Positions 52,328 to 61,961 of a DNA stretch of 64,000 nucleotides are shown here, in pieces. The DNA is taken from assembly GCF_009768975.1 (NCBI RefSeq), contig NZ_CP035733.1:1488001-1552000 (forward strand), read 5' to 3'. Position 1 is the first letter of the stretch, and each line of letters opens with the position of its first letter. The DNA is from Sphingorhabdus lacus. GTDB lineage: Bacteria > Pseudomonadota > Alphaproteobacteria > Sphingomonadales > Sphingomonadaceae. The position numbers were made by a program, and so were the translations under genes. Under the pieces are notes generated by a model. The model did no database searches, was not told the origin of the DNA, and saw only the letters and a list, made by a program, of their open reading frames with translations.

Positions 52328-55300
52328 TCATTCATCAGTTTGTTCATCTTTCTTAACAGGGCTATCATTTGACGAAGACGGCTCAGACGCCCCTTCCCGT
52401 CTCTTTTCCATCAGTCCCGGCAGCTCCCGCTGAACAAAAAGACTGGGGTCGTAATAGTCCCTGACTTTGTTGATCAGTGCCATAAACTCCGCCGTGATTG
52501 TCACATTGAATTTGATAGGTATCCGCGCCAGTTGCTTCGTAATGAAATTGCGCTTCGCCCCGCTACCCTGTTGCAGGCCAGTGAAGCTGATATCCGTGAC
52601 GATCTCTCCGTCCAGCTCACCACCAACACCGATGGTTAGCGACGAATAGCGAATGGACCGCAGCGCCTGGAACGCAAAGTTGCCGAAGGTCCCCATATCC
52701 TCATACGCCAATTCCCCCAGATAGCTCACCTCCCCGCCCCCGGGACGGGACACCAGCGCCCCGCCGACAATCCGGCCGCCGTCCTGGTTGAAAATCATGG
52801 GTAAGGTGCCATCGAAAACGCCGGTCACACGCAAATTCTGGAAGTCATAGCCTGCGAGGAACTGCTCCGCGTCGACGCCCACTACCCGAAAAGTCAGCCG
52901 CCGTTCTTTCTCAACCCCGAAATCAAGCGTCGTCGGCTCCAATAAGAGCTCGCCTCCTGCAAAGGGCCAACGTCCGGATTCGATGCGGACCTGCTGGTCA
53001 GGGAGCAATTGGTATCGGATCGACCCGTTCAGGGCCGGGATGCCCGGATTGACGGAAGCTATTGTGGCAATCTGCGAGGGTCCGGTTTCCAGACCAAGAA
53101 GATCGGTGAAGACCATCTCGGTGGTCAGTCCTTCAACCGGACCAAAAGCCGCCGCGAGATTCATGCCCGTGGTCGCCACGCGTCCGCTGCTCCGAACCCC
53201 CTGGCTATCCCATTCAATACGGCCGTCTCCGTTCACGACGCCATCGACATTTGCAAAGACACCCAGCACCAAGGGTGTAAGCAAGGACGGCTGGAAGCGT
53301 TGGGTAAACCGCAAATCATCGACGGCCAATAAGGCTCGCCCGCTGCTGTCGTTCAGCGAATGCCGGATGTCGACTCCGGCAACGCGCGTGCCTGTTTCCG
53401 GCTCTGTAATGTTACCAATTGCAGTGATAATGCTGTTTTCCAGCGTCAACAGCATGTCGGGAACGCGCACCGGCTGGAACCGGTCCACCTGCTCGGCATC
53501 CAACACTTGCAGATTGCTGTCCAGCGTCAGCGCATTGTTCAGATAACGCCAATTGCCTGCCGCCTCGTCGATCAGAAGAGGGATATTCCCGATCTGCCCG
53601 GAACCGCCCTGCAACGTGCCGCTCATACCGCCCCCGCCAAATCGGCCCGTCAGTTCCGCCACGGTAAAATCGGTGGCGCTCTCCTCTTGGCCAAGAGTGA
53701 CCGCTACATCACGCGCCACAAAACCTTCGTCCAGACTGAACCGGATGGACGCGCTTTTTGCTGAAAGGGGCGCGCTGCCCAGATTGCCGCGCACCGCCAA
53801 ATTCGGCAGGTTCGCAGCAAAACGGGTCCGCCCATTGCCGGTTGAAAAAACCGGTCTTCCCCCGTCAGGGCAAAGCCGCAGGCTCTGCGATCGCAAGGCG
53901 ACATTGGCGATTTTCAGGGAATCGAAACGGACCGATTGGCAGCTTTCATAAAGCGCGAGCCCTTGCCCGTCATAGCGGCCCGACAGGGGTAATTGCATGC
54001 CGCTGACAAATCCGTTCGGTATCGGTCCCGACACCAAAGCCTGACCGTTAAAGCGCCACGCGCTGCCCGGGCTGCCGCTGAATGCCAATGCAGGTATAGC
54101 CAGCCGGGCCGCCCCGCCTGTAAAAGGCGCGACCGTTAAATTACCAGCCCATTGCGATCCGGCAGCCGGACGCAGGGAAAGCGTGGCATTCGGAACATCC
54201 CGTCCACCGAGCGCCAGTTGGACAGGCGCACCGATCCGCCAACCGGATGAAGAAGACTGGATCACCAGCGGACTATTCTGGCGAAGCTGCGCGCCCGAAC
54301 CACTTTTGAGTGCCAACGACGAAATGGTCGCGCCCATCCGCCCCTGAAAATCGCGGAAGGCATCAAATTCGAGATTGCCGTCAAAGCGATCCCCTGCCCG
54401 CTCAACGACCGGTGCAATACGCGCAAGCAGCGGCCCTACCGGTGTATCCCGTGTCTGCGCAACCAAGGCGCGCAGGCTTCCCAATGATCCGCGGTCCAGA
54501 GATCCACTGGCAACTGCCATGTCTCCGCGGGCTGACAGAGCGAATTTGCCGTCGTTAAGACCTCCATAGCCCTTCGCATTCAGCGACAGGCGTGGAACGG
54601 TCAAGGGCGCCGACCGCAGGCCTGCCTTTTCCAAAGCCAGCGTAAAATTGGTCCGGCGCATTCCACCATCGACCGAAACGACACCCTTTGGCGCAGTCGC
54701 GGCAATGCCGGGATAGCGGATGGTGGCTGCGGCAAATCCGACATCCCCTACCCATTTGTCCAGACGCTCGGACAATTTGACATCGACATCCAATTTGGGC
54801 GCTGCAACGGCCAATCCCTGCGCCGTGCAGCCCAAAGAAGATGCGGACAATGGTCCGATCAGACGCGGCTGCCGCCATTCAAGCAACAGCTTTCCGTCAA
54901 AGGCGACCGCAGGCGCGCGGCATCCACCGGCGGCGATGGCGGTCGAGCGCAAAGAGAGTCGGGCGGCGAACTGGTTGCGGAGCAGCCCCCTACCGCTTAG
55001 CCCGACACCTATATTCCCCCATGGCGTTTCAATCCGCGCCTTTGCGTCTTTGATGACGAGCCCGATGTCAGGCCATTCAAAAGGCTCCTTCGATGTGGGG
55101 TCGGTGAATTTGTCGAGTTCACCGAAGGACAGCTTTCCGTCGGCATAGCGCCCACGCAGCGAAACACCCTTGGCGCGGACATCGCGCAAACTCGCGCCGG
55201 AAAAATTGAGGGCAACGTCGACTTCAACTTCTTCGGCGGTCAAATCGGGGCGTGCTGGATCGCCGATGACCAGATTGCGGATACGCTGGGTGCGAAAGCC

Positions 55301-55516
55301 GATCTGATCGATGCTGTAGGTTGCACGAATACCTCTGCTTTGCAGTTCGCTTTGTACGAAACGGTCCGCAATGGTGTTACGCTGTGCCCATGCGATCAAC
55401 ACCAGGCCGACAAAAAGCGCCGCAACGGTGGCAAATATGATGTGCTTCCACCGCCAGCCGCGAAAGGGTTCGGGCGCGCTATCCATGGTTATACCGGTGT
55501 CGGCAGGTTCCTGCAT
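52328..55516 (-). CDS. ydbH: YdbH-family AsmA-like intermembrane lipid transporter
   Basis: A protein of 1062 residues. A membrane anchor (HIIFATVAALFVGLVLIAWA) is followed by a very long, repetitive beta-strand body with no cysteines near the ends. The C-terminal dicarboxylate-like YdbH region includes TLDFGVEKERRLTFRVVGVD and RSIRYSSLTIGVGGELDGEI. The last 40 residues are charged and polar. YdbH, TamB and YhdP are AsmA-like bridges that move phospholipid to the outer membrane. The start is uncertain: ATG 55516 and ATG 55486 (MDSAPEPFRG) are both possible and neither has a strong ribosome-binding site. Confidence 0.88.
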   Translation of the reverse strand: MQEPADTGITMDSAPEPFRGWRWKHIIFATVAALFVGLVLIAWAQRNTIADRFVQSELQSRGIRATYSIDQIGFRTQRIRNLVIGDPARPDLTAEEVEVDVALNFSGASLRDVRAKGVSLRGRYADGKLSFGELDKFTDPTSKEPFEWPDIGLVIKDAKARIETPWGNIGVGLSGRGLLRNQFAARLSLRSTAIAAGGCRAPAVAFDGKLLLEWRQPRLIGPLSASSLGCTAQGLAVAAPKLDVDVKLSERLDKWVGDVGFAAATIRYPGIAATAPKGVVSVDGGMRRTNFTLALEKAGLRSAPLTVPRLSLNAKGYGGLNDGKFALSARGDMAVASGSLDRGSLGSLRALVAQTRDTPVGPLLARIAPVVERAGDRFDGNLEFDAFRDFQGRMGATISSLALKSGSGAQLRQNSPLVIQSSSSGWRIGAPVQLALGGRDVPNATLSLRPAAGSQWAGNLTVAPFTGGAARLAIPALAFSGSPGSAWRFNGQALVSGPIPNGFVSGMQLPLSGRYDGQGLALYESCQSVRFDSLKIANVALRSQSLRLCPDGGRPVFSTGNGRTRFAANLPNLAVRGNLGSAPLSAKSASIRFSLDEGFVARDVAVTLGQEESATDFTVAELTGRFGGGGMSGTLQGGSGQIGNIPLLIDEAAGNWRYLNNALTLDSNLQVLDAEQVDRFQPVRVPDMLLTLENSIITAIGNITEPETGTRVAGVDIRHSLNDSSGRALLAVDDLRFTQRFQPSLLTPLVLGVFANVDGVVNGDGRIEWDSQGVRSSGRVATTGMNLAAAFGPVEGLTTEMVFTDLLGLETGPSQIATIASVNPGIPALNGSIRYQLLPDQQVRIESGRWPFAGGELLLEPTTLDFGVEKERRLTFRVVGVDAEQFLAGYDFQNLRVTGVFDGTLPMIFNQDGGRIVGGALVSRPGGGEVSYLGELAYEDMGTFGNFAFQALRSIRYSSLTIGVGGELDGEIVTDISFTGLQQGSGAKRNFITKQLARIPIKFNVTITAEFMALINKVRDYYDPSLFVQRELPGLMEKRREGASEPSSSNDSPVKKDEQTDE

Positions 55517-55627
55517 GACTATCAAATGCGTGAAAGGGCATAGGGTTGCAATGCCATTCGCATCTATAAGCTTGCCTGAACGACGAAAATTTCCGAAAAG
55601 GCGATAAATTGCAAAAGGATAGCTGCG

Positions 55628-56323
55628 ATGGGGGTCGCCCACGGAACTGATTCACACCATGGAACAGGCCACCGCGCCCGCTTGCGAACGCGCCTGCTCG
55701 AAGCCGGTGGTGACTCGCTTTTGGACCATGAGCTGGTCGAGTATATTCTGGCACTGGCCATTCCGCGCAAAGACACCAAGCCCTTGGCGAAGCAGTTGCT
55801 GGCGCACTATGGCGGCTTTTCGGCGTTGCTGACGGCGGATACAGAAAATATCGTGCGGCAGGCCGGAATGGGCGAAACCAGCACTGCGGCACTAAAAATC
55901 GTTCAGGCCGCTGCACTACGCCTGCTGAGCGAACCGGTTCGCGAGCAGCCTATGCTTGCATCGTGGCAGTCCCTGCTCGACTATCTGCGCGCCGACATGG
56001 CGCATCTGACCATCGAACGCGTCCGCACCCTTTATCTGAACAGCAAGAATATGCTGATCCGCGACGAGGTTACGAGCGAAGGGTCCATCGATCAGGCCGC
56101 AATCTACACGCGCGAAGTGATAAGACGTGCGATTGACCTTGGCGCGGCGGCAATCATCCTGGTCCACAACCATCCCAGCGGCGATAGCGCCCCCAGCCGT
56201 CAGGATATTGCCATGACGCGCGATATCATAACCGCCGCCAAAAGCTTCGGCATCGCGGTACATGACCATATCATCATCGGTAAAGACGGCTATTCCAGTA
56301 TGCGGAGCGCGGGCCTTATTTAG
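55628..56323 (+). CDS. radC: RadC family JAB-domain protein
   Basis: A 231-residue RadC. A helix-hairpin-helix-like N-terminal part (RTRLLEAGGDSLLDHELVEY; YGGFSALLT) precedes the JAMM/MPN-type domain with the metal motif HNHPSGDSAPSRQD and earlier SKNMLIRDEVTSEGSIDQA. The name RadC is historical; a DNA repair role is not established, and the fold resembles metal-dependent deubiquitinase-like enzymes. It is divergent from ydbH with about 110 bases between starts. Confidence 0.92.
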   Translation: MGVAHGTDSHHGTGHRARLRTRLLEAGGDSLLDHELVEYILALAIPRKDTKPLAKQLLAHYGGFSALLTADTENIVRQAGMGETSTAALKIVQAAALRLLSEPVREQPMLASWQSLLDYLRADMAHLTIERVRTLYLNSKNMLIRDEVTSEGSIDQAAIYTREVIRRAIDLGAAAIILVHNHPSGDSAPSRQDIAMTRDIITAAKSFGIAVHDHIIIGKDGYSSMRSAGLI

Positions 56324-56362
56324 CGGGTGGCCAAAACTGTGCGGGTGCAGCATAGGTTGCAC

Positions 56363-57616
56363 ATGAACTCTCCCCTCCCCCTCAAAAAGACTCTTGGTGA
56401 TAAAGAACTGACCGTCATGATGGCGTCGCTAATGGCGCTCAATGCCTTGGCGATCGATTCCATGTTGCCTGCCTTTCCGGCGATTGTCGGCAACCTCAGC
56501 CTCGCAAACCCCAACAGCATCCAGTATATCATCTCGATATTCCTGGCAGGCACCGGCATCGGCGCGTTGATCCATGGCCCTTTGTCGGACCGTTACGGGC
56601 GCAAGCCGATCCTGTTGATTGCGACCGTCGGTGCGGCGCTGTTTTCGCTTGCCTGCAGTTTGTCGACCAGTTTCGAGATGTTACTGGCGATGCGCTTTTG
56701 CCATGGCTTGATGGCCGCTGCGATGGGCGTTCTTGTGATTTCCGTTATTCGTGACCAGTTCGAAGGTGACGCCATGGCGCGGCGTATGTCGACGATCTTC
56801 CTGATCTTCATGATTGTGCCGATCATCGCGCCGACCATCGGGCAATTCGTCCTGCTGTTCGCAGGATGGCGCACCATTTTCGACCTCATGGCCTTTATGG
56901 CGCTGATGGCCGCTGGCTGGGTTTACTACCGCTTGCCGGAAACGCTGCATCCGGAAAATGTGATCCCCATCGAACCGCACGCGCTTGCTAAAGCGTGGAC
57001 GAAAGTGGTCACCAATCGCAATGCCGCTGGGTACATGATCGGCGCAGGTATCGTGCAAGGGGCCCTGTTCGGCTATCTGAACAGCTCTCCGCAGTTATTT
57101 GATGAAGTTTTCAACGCGGCCGATTTCTTTACGATTGGCTTTGCCATTGTTGCGCTTGGCATTGCGGCATCGAATTTCACCAATTCCAAAATTGTCGAAC
57201 GGTTTGGTGCCCGCCGCGTATCCCAGACGGCGCTGATCAGCTTTATTATCTTGGGATCGTTGCAGGTGGCGGCCGCTGAATTTGCACCGACGTCATTGCC
57301 CTTGTTTCTAGCTCTGTTGACGGCGAACATGGCCATGGTCGGATTTATCGGGTCCAATTTTTCATCGATTGCGATGACCCCGTTCGGGGACGTCGCTGGC
57401 GCGGCATCGTCCTTCCAATCCTTTGTCAAAACGCTTTTGGCGGCGGGGATCGGCGCGGCCATTGGACAGCAGTTTGATGGAAGCGTCCTGCCGGTCGCGG
57501 CTGGTTTTTTGGTGTGTGGCCTTGTCGCGCTTGCTCTTGTCCTGTGGTGCGAAAAAGGCCTGCTGTTCACGCGCCCGGGAACGACCCCTAAAATACCGAA
57601 CAACCCACGCGGGTAA
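56363..57616 (+). CDS. Bcr/CflA-type MFS multidrug exporter
   Basis: A 417-residue major-facilitator protein with 12 predicted membrane helices. The Bcr/CflA signatures are LAIDSMLPAFPAIVGNL near helix 1 (the conserved acidic residue) and GPLSDRYGRKPILL between helices 2 and 3. The RFCHGLMAAAMGVLVISVIR region is helix 4. It should be a proton-driven drug or metabolite exporter of the inner membrane. The ATG at 56363 starts MNSPLPLKKTLG; the frame is open 12 codons farther. Confidence 0.88.
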   Translation: MNSPLPLKKTLGDKELTVMMASLMALNALAIDSMLPAFPAIVGNLSLANPNSIQYIISIFLAGTGIGALIHGPLSDRYGRKPILLIATVGAALFSLACSLSTSFEMLLAMRFCHGLMAAAMGVLVISVIRDQFEGDAMARRMSTIFLIFMIVPIIAPTIGQFVLLFAGWRTIFDLMAFMALMAAGWVYYRLPETLHPENVIPIEPHALAKAWTKVVTNRNAAGYMIGAGIVQGALFGYLNSSPQLFDEVFNAADFFTIGFAIVALGIAASNFTNSKIVERFGARRVSQTALISFIILGSLQVAAAEFAPTSLPLFLALLTANMAMVGFIGSNFSSIAMTPFGDVAGAASSFQSFVKTLLAAGIGAAIGQQFDGSVLPVAAGFLVCGLVALALVLWCEKGLLFTRPGTTPKIPNNPRG

Positions 57617-57672
57617 CAACCCGGCACGGTGCTATTCTTAGACACAAATACGGCCGTCGATACACAAACTAT

Positions 57673-57747
57673 GTCACCCTGAACTTGTTTCAGGGTCTTA
57701 GTCCTTCGGCGTTGAAATCTAAGACCCTGAAACAAGTTCAGGGTGAC
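57673..57747. repeat. Perfect 28-bp inverted repeat (intergenic palindromic repeat)
   Basis: Two arms of 28 bases, 57673-57700 and 57720-57747, are exactly complementary around a 19-base loop. Each arm contains CCCTGAACTTGTTTCAGGG, itself nearly palindromic. This resembles the dispersed palindromic repeats frequent between sphingomonad genes. It may stabilise mRNA ends or be a non-autonomous mobile unit. Confidence 0.85.
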
Positions 57748-57808
57748 GGTGAGGTGTTTGTCGAGTGACAGTCTGGTGTTCAATTTGGGTGACGGTATTC
57801 AGACGCAA

Positions 57809-57832
57809 AAAGGGAGGCCGGAGCCTCCCTTT
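57809..57832. terminator. Bidirectional intrinsic terminator
   Basis: AAAGGGAGGC-cgga-GCCTCCCTTT, perfect 10-bp stem flanked by A- and T-rich ends. It serves the amino-acid permease gene (minus) and transcripts coming from the MFS gene. Confidence 0.82.
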
Positions 57833-57854
57833 CTATTTCACGATGCGACAGTTT

Positions 57855-59414
57855 TTAATTGTCGTGCACGGGTCCGGGGAATTCACCCATATCCGGCGCA
57901 TCATCCATCATCTGGTCATGCTGAAGGTTCGAATTACGCATTCCGTAGATGAAATAGAGCGCAACCGCACCAACCAGGAAGTAGATGAAGAAAATGAGCA
58001 CATTGAAAGGAACGGTCGTGATCAGATAGAGGCACGACAAGATCCCCAGTGCAGGTGTGATCGGGTACAGCGGTACCGAGAAGCCACGCGGCAGATCAGG
58101 TGCTGCACGGCGCAGATAGATAACCGACAGACACACAATAGCGAAGGCCGCCAACGTACCTACCGAAGTCATGTCGCCCAACACGTTGATGTCGAAGAAG
58201 CCAGCCGCAACGGCTGTGATCGTGCCGACGAGCATCGTGTTGATATAAGGTGTGTGGAACTTCGGATGCACCCGCGAGAAAATCTTGGGCAACAAACCGT
58301 CACGCGCCATGGTGTAGAAAATACGTGTCTGGGCGTACATCAGAACCAACACCACCGATGTCAGACCGATGATGGCACCGACCTTGATGGTCTTGGCCAA
58401 CCAGGCCCATTGCGCACCGAAGCTGTCGACAACAACGGCCACAGGATCCGGCACGTTCAGCGACGCGTAGGGAACCAGCAAGGTCATAATGGCTGCAACC
58501 AGCATGTAGATGACCGTGCAGACAATCAACGACCCGATGATACCAAAGGGCATGTCCCGTTTCGGGTCCTTGGCTTCCTGACCTGCGGTCGAAACAGCTT
58601 CAAAACCGATATAGGCAAAGAACACGATCGAAGCGGCGCGCATAATGCCATCCACGCCAAATTCACCGTCACCGGTGTTTTCGGGAATGAACGGCGTCCA
58701 GTTGGTCGCCATATATTCGCCGAGATTAGACAACACGATAAAGCCGCCGACAAGAATGAAGGCCGCCAATACGCTGACCTTGATCGCCACGATGATGTTG
58801 TTGACCTTCGCCGATTCCGACACGCCCACCATCAACAGCAGCGCGAGCGCCATGCAGATAAGGAAAGCAGGAAGGTTGAAGATCGCGGTCACCTGCGCGC
58901 CATCGACAAGCAATGGTGCGCCATCACGCATCAGCACCTGACCGGTCGGGCCGGTAAACTGTGCGGGTATGACAAGGCCAAAATCCGCAAGCAAACTGAC
59001 CACATAGCCACTCCACCCGACCGCGACCACCGACGCGGCAAGGCCATATTCGAGCAACAACAACGCCCCCATGATCCAGGCAACAAATTCGCCAAGCGTG
59101 GTGTAGCTATATGTGTAAGCAGAGCCGGATACCGGCAAGGTTGAAGAAAGCTCGGCATAGCACAGGCCTGCGAAAGCACAGACAAGGCCCGCCACAACGA
59201 AGGAGAGCATAACAGCCGGACCAGCATGCAGCGCCGCGGCACTGCCGGTACGGACAAAGATGCCTGCACCGATGATGCAGCCAACCCCCAGCAAAAGCAG
59301 GTTCCATTTGCCCAGCGAACGTTTCAGTTCGCTACTGGCCGTTTCTCTTTGTACTTGCGCGATCGTTTTGCGCGCGAACATGCGCTGCATCACGGTTTGC
59401 GGTTCACTCGCCAT
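57855..59414 (-). CDS. APC-family amino acid permease
   Basis: A 519-residue permease with 12 or more membrane helices. The first helix holds the substrate motif LLLGVGCIIGAGIFVRTG, and FFAYIGFEAVSTAGQEAKDP is the signature of the cationic amino-acid transporter (CAT/YfnA-like) branch. The C-terminal tail is hydrophilic and acidic (MMDDAPDMGEFPGPVHDN). It imports amino acids with protons at the inner membrane. The specific substrate is not assigned. Confidence 0.92.
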   Translation of the reverse strand: MASEPQTVMQRMFARKTIAQVQRETASSELKRSLGKWNLLLLGVGCIIGAGIFVRTGSAAALHAGPAVMLSFVVAGLVCAFAGLCYAELSSTLPVSGSAYTYSYTTLGEFVAWIMGALLLLEYGLAASVVAVGWSGYVVSLLADFGLVIPAQFTGPTGQVLMRDGAPLLVDGAQVTAIFNLPAFLICMALALLLMVGVSESAKVNNIIVAIKVSVLAAFILVGGFIVLSNLGEYMATNWTPFIPENTGDGEFGVDGIMRAASIVFFAYIGFEAVSTAGQEAKDPKRDMPFGIIGSLIVCTVIYMLVAAIMTLLVPYASLNVPDPVAVVVDSFGAQWAWLAKTIKVGAIIGLTSVVLVLMYAQTRIFYTMARDGLLPKIFSRVHPKFHTPYINTMLVGTITAVAAGFFDINVLGDMTSVGTLAAFAIVCLSVIYLRRAAPDLPRGFSVPLYPITPALGILSCLYLITTVPFNVLIFFIYFLVGAVALYFIYGMRNSNLQHDQMMDDAPDMGEFPGPVHDN

Positions 59415-59481
59415 CTTCTTCTCCCCGAAGGATTGTTATTTCGCGGAAACTAACCGCAAATGCAAAGCGCGCAACTTAATT

Positions 59482-59859
59482 TCAACGAACAAGCATCGGT
59501 CCCAAGGGTTTTCCACCAAAAATGTGGACATGCAGGTGCGGAACCTCCTGATGTGCGTCGAATCCGGTGTTGGCAAGCAGGCGATAGCCCGGCTCCACCA
59601 ACCCCATGGTGCGCGCGACATGGCCCACCGCTCTTACGAATCCGGCAATCTCCGCGTCACTTGCGTTGGCGCTGAAATCATCCCAGCACACATAAGCGCC
59701 TTTTGGGATGACCAGGACATGCTCGGGCGCTTGCGGGTTTATGTCGTGAAAGGCCAATGCCCATTCGTCTTCATACACTGTCCGATTGGGAATTTCACCG
59801 CGCAGGATTTTGGCGAAGATATTCTGGTCATCATAGGGCTGTGTCGCGTCAATGGGCAT
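59482..59859 (-). CDS. HIT-family (HinT-like) nucleotide hydrolase
   Basis: A 125-residue histidine-triad protein. The catalytic motif HLHVHIFGG lies near the C-terminus and the nucleotide-contacting segment is FHDINPQAPEHVLVIPK. HinT enzymes hydrolyse AMP-lysine-type and purine phosphoramidates. The length and the C-terminal Pro-rich end fit HinT. It lies three bases after the hisE stop, in the same direction. Confidence 0.93.
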   Translation of the reverse strand: MPIDATQPYDDQNIFAKILRGEIPNRTVYEDEWALAFHDINPQAPEHVLVIPKGAYVCWDDFSANASDAEIAGFVRAVGHVARTMGLVEPGYRLLANTGFDAHQEVPHLHVHIFGGKPLGPMLVR

Positions 59860-59862
59860 AGG

Positions 59863-60180
59863 TCACTCCGTTCTGCTGGCCTTTTCTGCTATTCCCGAGA
59901 TGCCGTCGCGGCGATCCAACTCGGCAAGAACATCATCCACCGACACGCCACCTTCCGCCAAAAGGACGAGCAAATGAAAAAGCAGGTCTGCGGCCTCGGC
60001 CGTCAATTTTGCAGGATCGCCGGACAAGGACGCGATAACCGTTTCGGTGGCTTCTTCCCCCACCTTCTGTGCGATTTTCTCCCGGCCTTTGGCAAAGAGC
60101 GATGCAACATAGCTGCTGTCCGAAGACGCACCTCGCCGTTCGGCAATCACCATTTCCAGCCTGCTAAGCGTATCGCTCAT
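59863..60180 (-). CDS. hisE: Phosphoribosyl-ATP diphosphatase
   Basis: A 105-residue all-helical MazG-like pyrophosphatase. The family signature is KVGEEATETVIASL with further acidic ligands in EAADLLFHLLVLL. It hydrolyses phosphoribosyl-ATP to phosphoribosyl-AMP in histidine synthesis. It begins in the stop of the MarR-family gene (ATGA overlap). The rest of the histidine genes (hisF is the common neighbour) are not in the window next to it. Confidence 0.93.
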   Translation of the reverse strand: MSDTLSRLEMVIAERRGASSDSSYVASLFAKGREKIAQKVGEEATETVIASLSGDPAKLTAEAADLLFHLLVLLAEGGVSVDDVLAELDRRDGISGIAEKASRTE

Positions 60181-60689
60181 CACACATCCTTCTGCAGCGC
60201 GGCCACCATCGCGCGGTCTTCTACCGGAATTAATCCTTCAAGCACGCGCCAGAATCCGGTGACCGATTCCTGTCCTGCCGCGGCATAGGCGGTCGCAAGG
60301 CTGGTGCGCAACGCCTCGAACAATTGCGCTTCGAATGCTTTGCCTTCATCGGTCAACCGCAACAGCTTTTGCCGCCGGTCCGCCGAACCACTACGCGTCT
60401 CGACCAGATTGCGCGCGGACAGATCGTTCAGCACACGTCCGAGCGACTGCTTTGTGATAGCCAATATCTTCAGCAGTTCGCTGATTGTCAGGTCGGGTTG
60501 CCGCGCAATAAAATAAAGCGCACGATGATGCGCGCGCCCCAGTCCATGCTCGGCTAATCCTTCATCAATCGACCGGGTGAGCCGTGTGTAGCCGAAAAAC
60601 AGCAGCTCGACGCCGCGGCGCACCTCATGCTCACGCAGGAAGAGCGGCGAAGCTGCGGGCGTTGCAGGTGCGGGAGATGGGACAGCCAT
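60180..60689 (-). CDS. MarR-family transcriptional regulator upstream of hisE
   Basis: A 169-residue MarR regulator with a 17-residue Pro/Ala-rich N-terminus. The helix-turn-helix region is LTISELLKILAITKQSLGRV and the wing follows (SGSADRRQKLLRLTDEGKAF). The ATG at 60689 gives the family length; the frame is open farther upstream into the promoter of ilvE. It is divergent from ilvE with 77 bases between starts, so it may control ilvE, hisE or both. Confidence 0.88.
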   Translation of the reverse strand: MAVPSPAPATPAASPLFLREHEVRRGVELLFFGYTRLTRSIDEGLAEHGLGRAHHRALYFIARQPDLTISELLKILAITKQSLGRVLNDLSARNLVETRSGSADRRQKLLRLTDEGKAFEAQLFEALRTSLATAYAAAGQESVTGFWRVLEGLIPVEDRAMVAALQKDV

Positions 60690-60766
60690 ATTGACGTATC
60701 TTGGCGCAGCCCATAGGACAGTGCAAGCCCTTAAGGGACGAACACAATTAGGTATCGAGAGCAGAT

Positions 60767-61855
60767 ATGACCGCTGGCGCATTTCCATTTGAGGCGAACC
60801 CGAATCCTGTTGATGCCGCCCGCCGCGCGGAACTGCTCGCCGACCCCGGCTTTGGCCGCGTCTTTACAGACCATATGGTCACCATTCGCTATTCCGATGA
60901 CAAAGGATGGTATGATGCCAAGGTAGGCCCCCGCGCGCCACTTACGCTCGATCCGGCAACGGCCGTTCTCCATTATGCGCAGGAAATTTTCGAAGGATTG
61001 AAAGCCTACAGACTCGCCGATGGCTCGATGGCGCTGTTCCGCCCCGAACAGAACGCGCGTCGCTTCCAACGCTCGGCCAAGCGCCTTGCCATGCCGGAAT
61101 TGCCGGAAGACTTGTTTCTGCAATCCTGCCGTCAGCTTATTGAAGTCGATCAGCATTGGTTCCCGCCGGTTGAGGGCGGCTCCATTTATCTGCGTCCCTT
61201 CATGATCGCCAGCGAGGTGTTCCTGGGCGTCAAGCCATCGGCGGAATATCTCTATATGGTCATCGCATCGGCAGCCGGGAATTATTTCAAGAGCGGCGCG
61301 CCCGCCATCAAGATCTGGGTCTCCGAACATTATACCCGCGCGGCCCCGGGCGGCACGGGTGCAGCGAAATGCGGCGGCAACTATGCCTCCAGTCTGGTTG
61401 CCCAGTCCGAAGCCATCCGGAACGGATGCGACCAGGTCGTCTTTCTCGATGCAGCGGAACATCGCTGGATTGAGGAACTGGGCGGCATGAACCTGTTCTT
61501 CCTCTTTGACGATGGTACGTTGATCACACCGCCAACGGACGGCACGATCCTGGAGGGCATTACCCGCGAATCGATTCTGGTGCTCGCCCGCGAACAAGGC
61601 TTGAATGTCCGCGAAGAACGCTATGCCATCGACCAATGGCGGGCCGATGCGACGTCCGGTAAGCTGGTTGAGGCTTTTGCCTGCGGTACCGCAGCGGTCG
61701 TGACACCAGTCGGCAGCGTCCATAGCCAAAATGGCAGTTTCACCATTGGAGCCGGTGGGCCCGGCCAAATAACCCAGCAATTGCGCGCCAAACTGGTCGA
61801 TATCCAGCGCGGTATCGCACCCGATCCGCATGGTTGGGTGCAGCAGATCAGCTGA
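60767..61855 (+). CDS. ilvE: Branched-chain amino acid aminotransferase
   Basis: A 362-residue PLP class IV aminotransferase. The PLP-lysine motif is GTGAAKCGGNYA. The N-terminal FGRVFTDHMVTIRYSDDKGW and the class IV signature EELGGMNLFFLFDDGTLITP are present. It interconverts leucine, isoleucine and valine with their 2-oxo acids, connecting with leuB elsewhere in the window. The length matches the longer BCAT group (about 360 residues, as in mitochondrial BCAT) rather than the 310-residue E. coli type. Confidence 0.93.
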   Translation: MTAGAFPFEANPNPVDAARRAELLADPGFGRVFTDHMVTIRYSDDKGWYDAKVGPRAPLTLDPATAVLHYAQEIFEGLKAYRLADGSMALFRPEQNARRFQRSAKRLAMPELPEDLFLQSCRQLIEVDQHWFPPVEGGSIYLRPFMIASEVFLGVKPSAEYLYMVIASAAGNYFKSGAPAIKIWVSEHYTRAAPGGTGAAKCGGNYASSLVAQSEAIRNGCDQVVFLDAAEHRWIEELGGMNLFFLFDDGTLITPPTDGTILEGITRESILVLAREQGLNVREERYAIDQWRADATSGKLVEAFACGTAAVVTPVGSVHSQNGSFTIGAGGPGQITQQLRAKLVDIQRGIAPDPHGWVQQIS

Positions 61856-61961
61856 TCGAAAATTCCCGCGTTTCGGCAATTGCCATTGCCGAAACTCGCG
61901 CTATAAGGCCGCCGCAGCACAGGTGGCTTCGGCCGGCTGAATGCGCAAAATGCCAAGATGA

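Noticed and set aside
57073-57783. A 236-codon minus-strand frame spanning the palindromic repeat
   Set aside because: Its N-terminal part is read from the inverted repeat and the rest is antisense to the MFS gene.
57765-59144. A 459-codon plus-strand frame antisense to the amino-acid permease
   Set aside because: The permease on the minus strand is unambiguous; the plus-strand frame is rich in Arg, His and Gln with no membrane or domain pattern.
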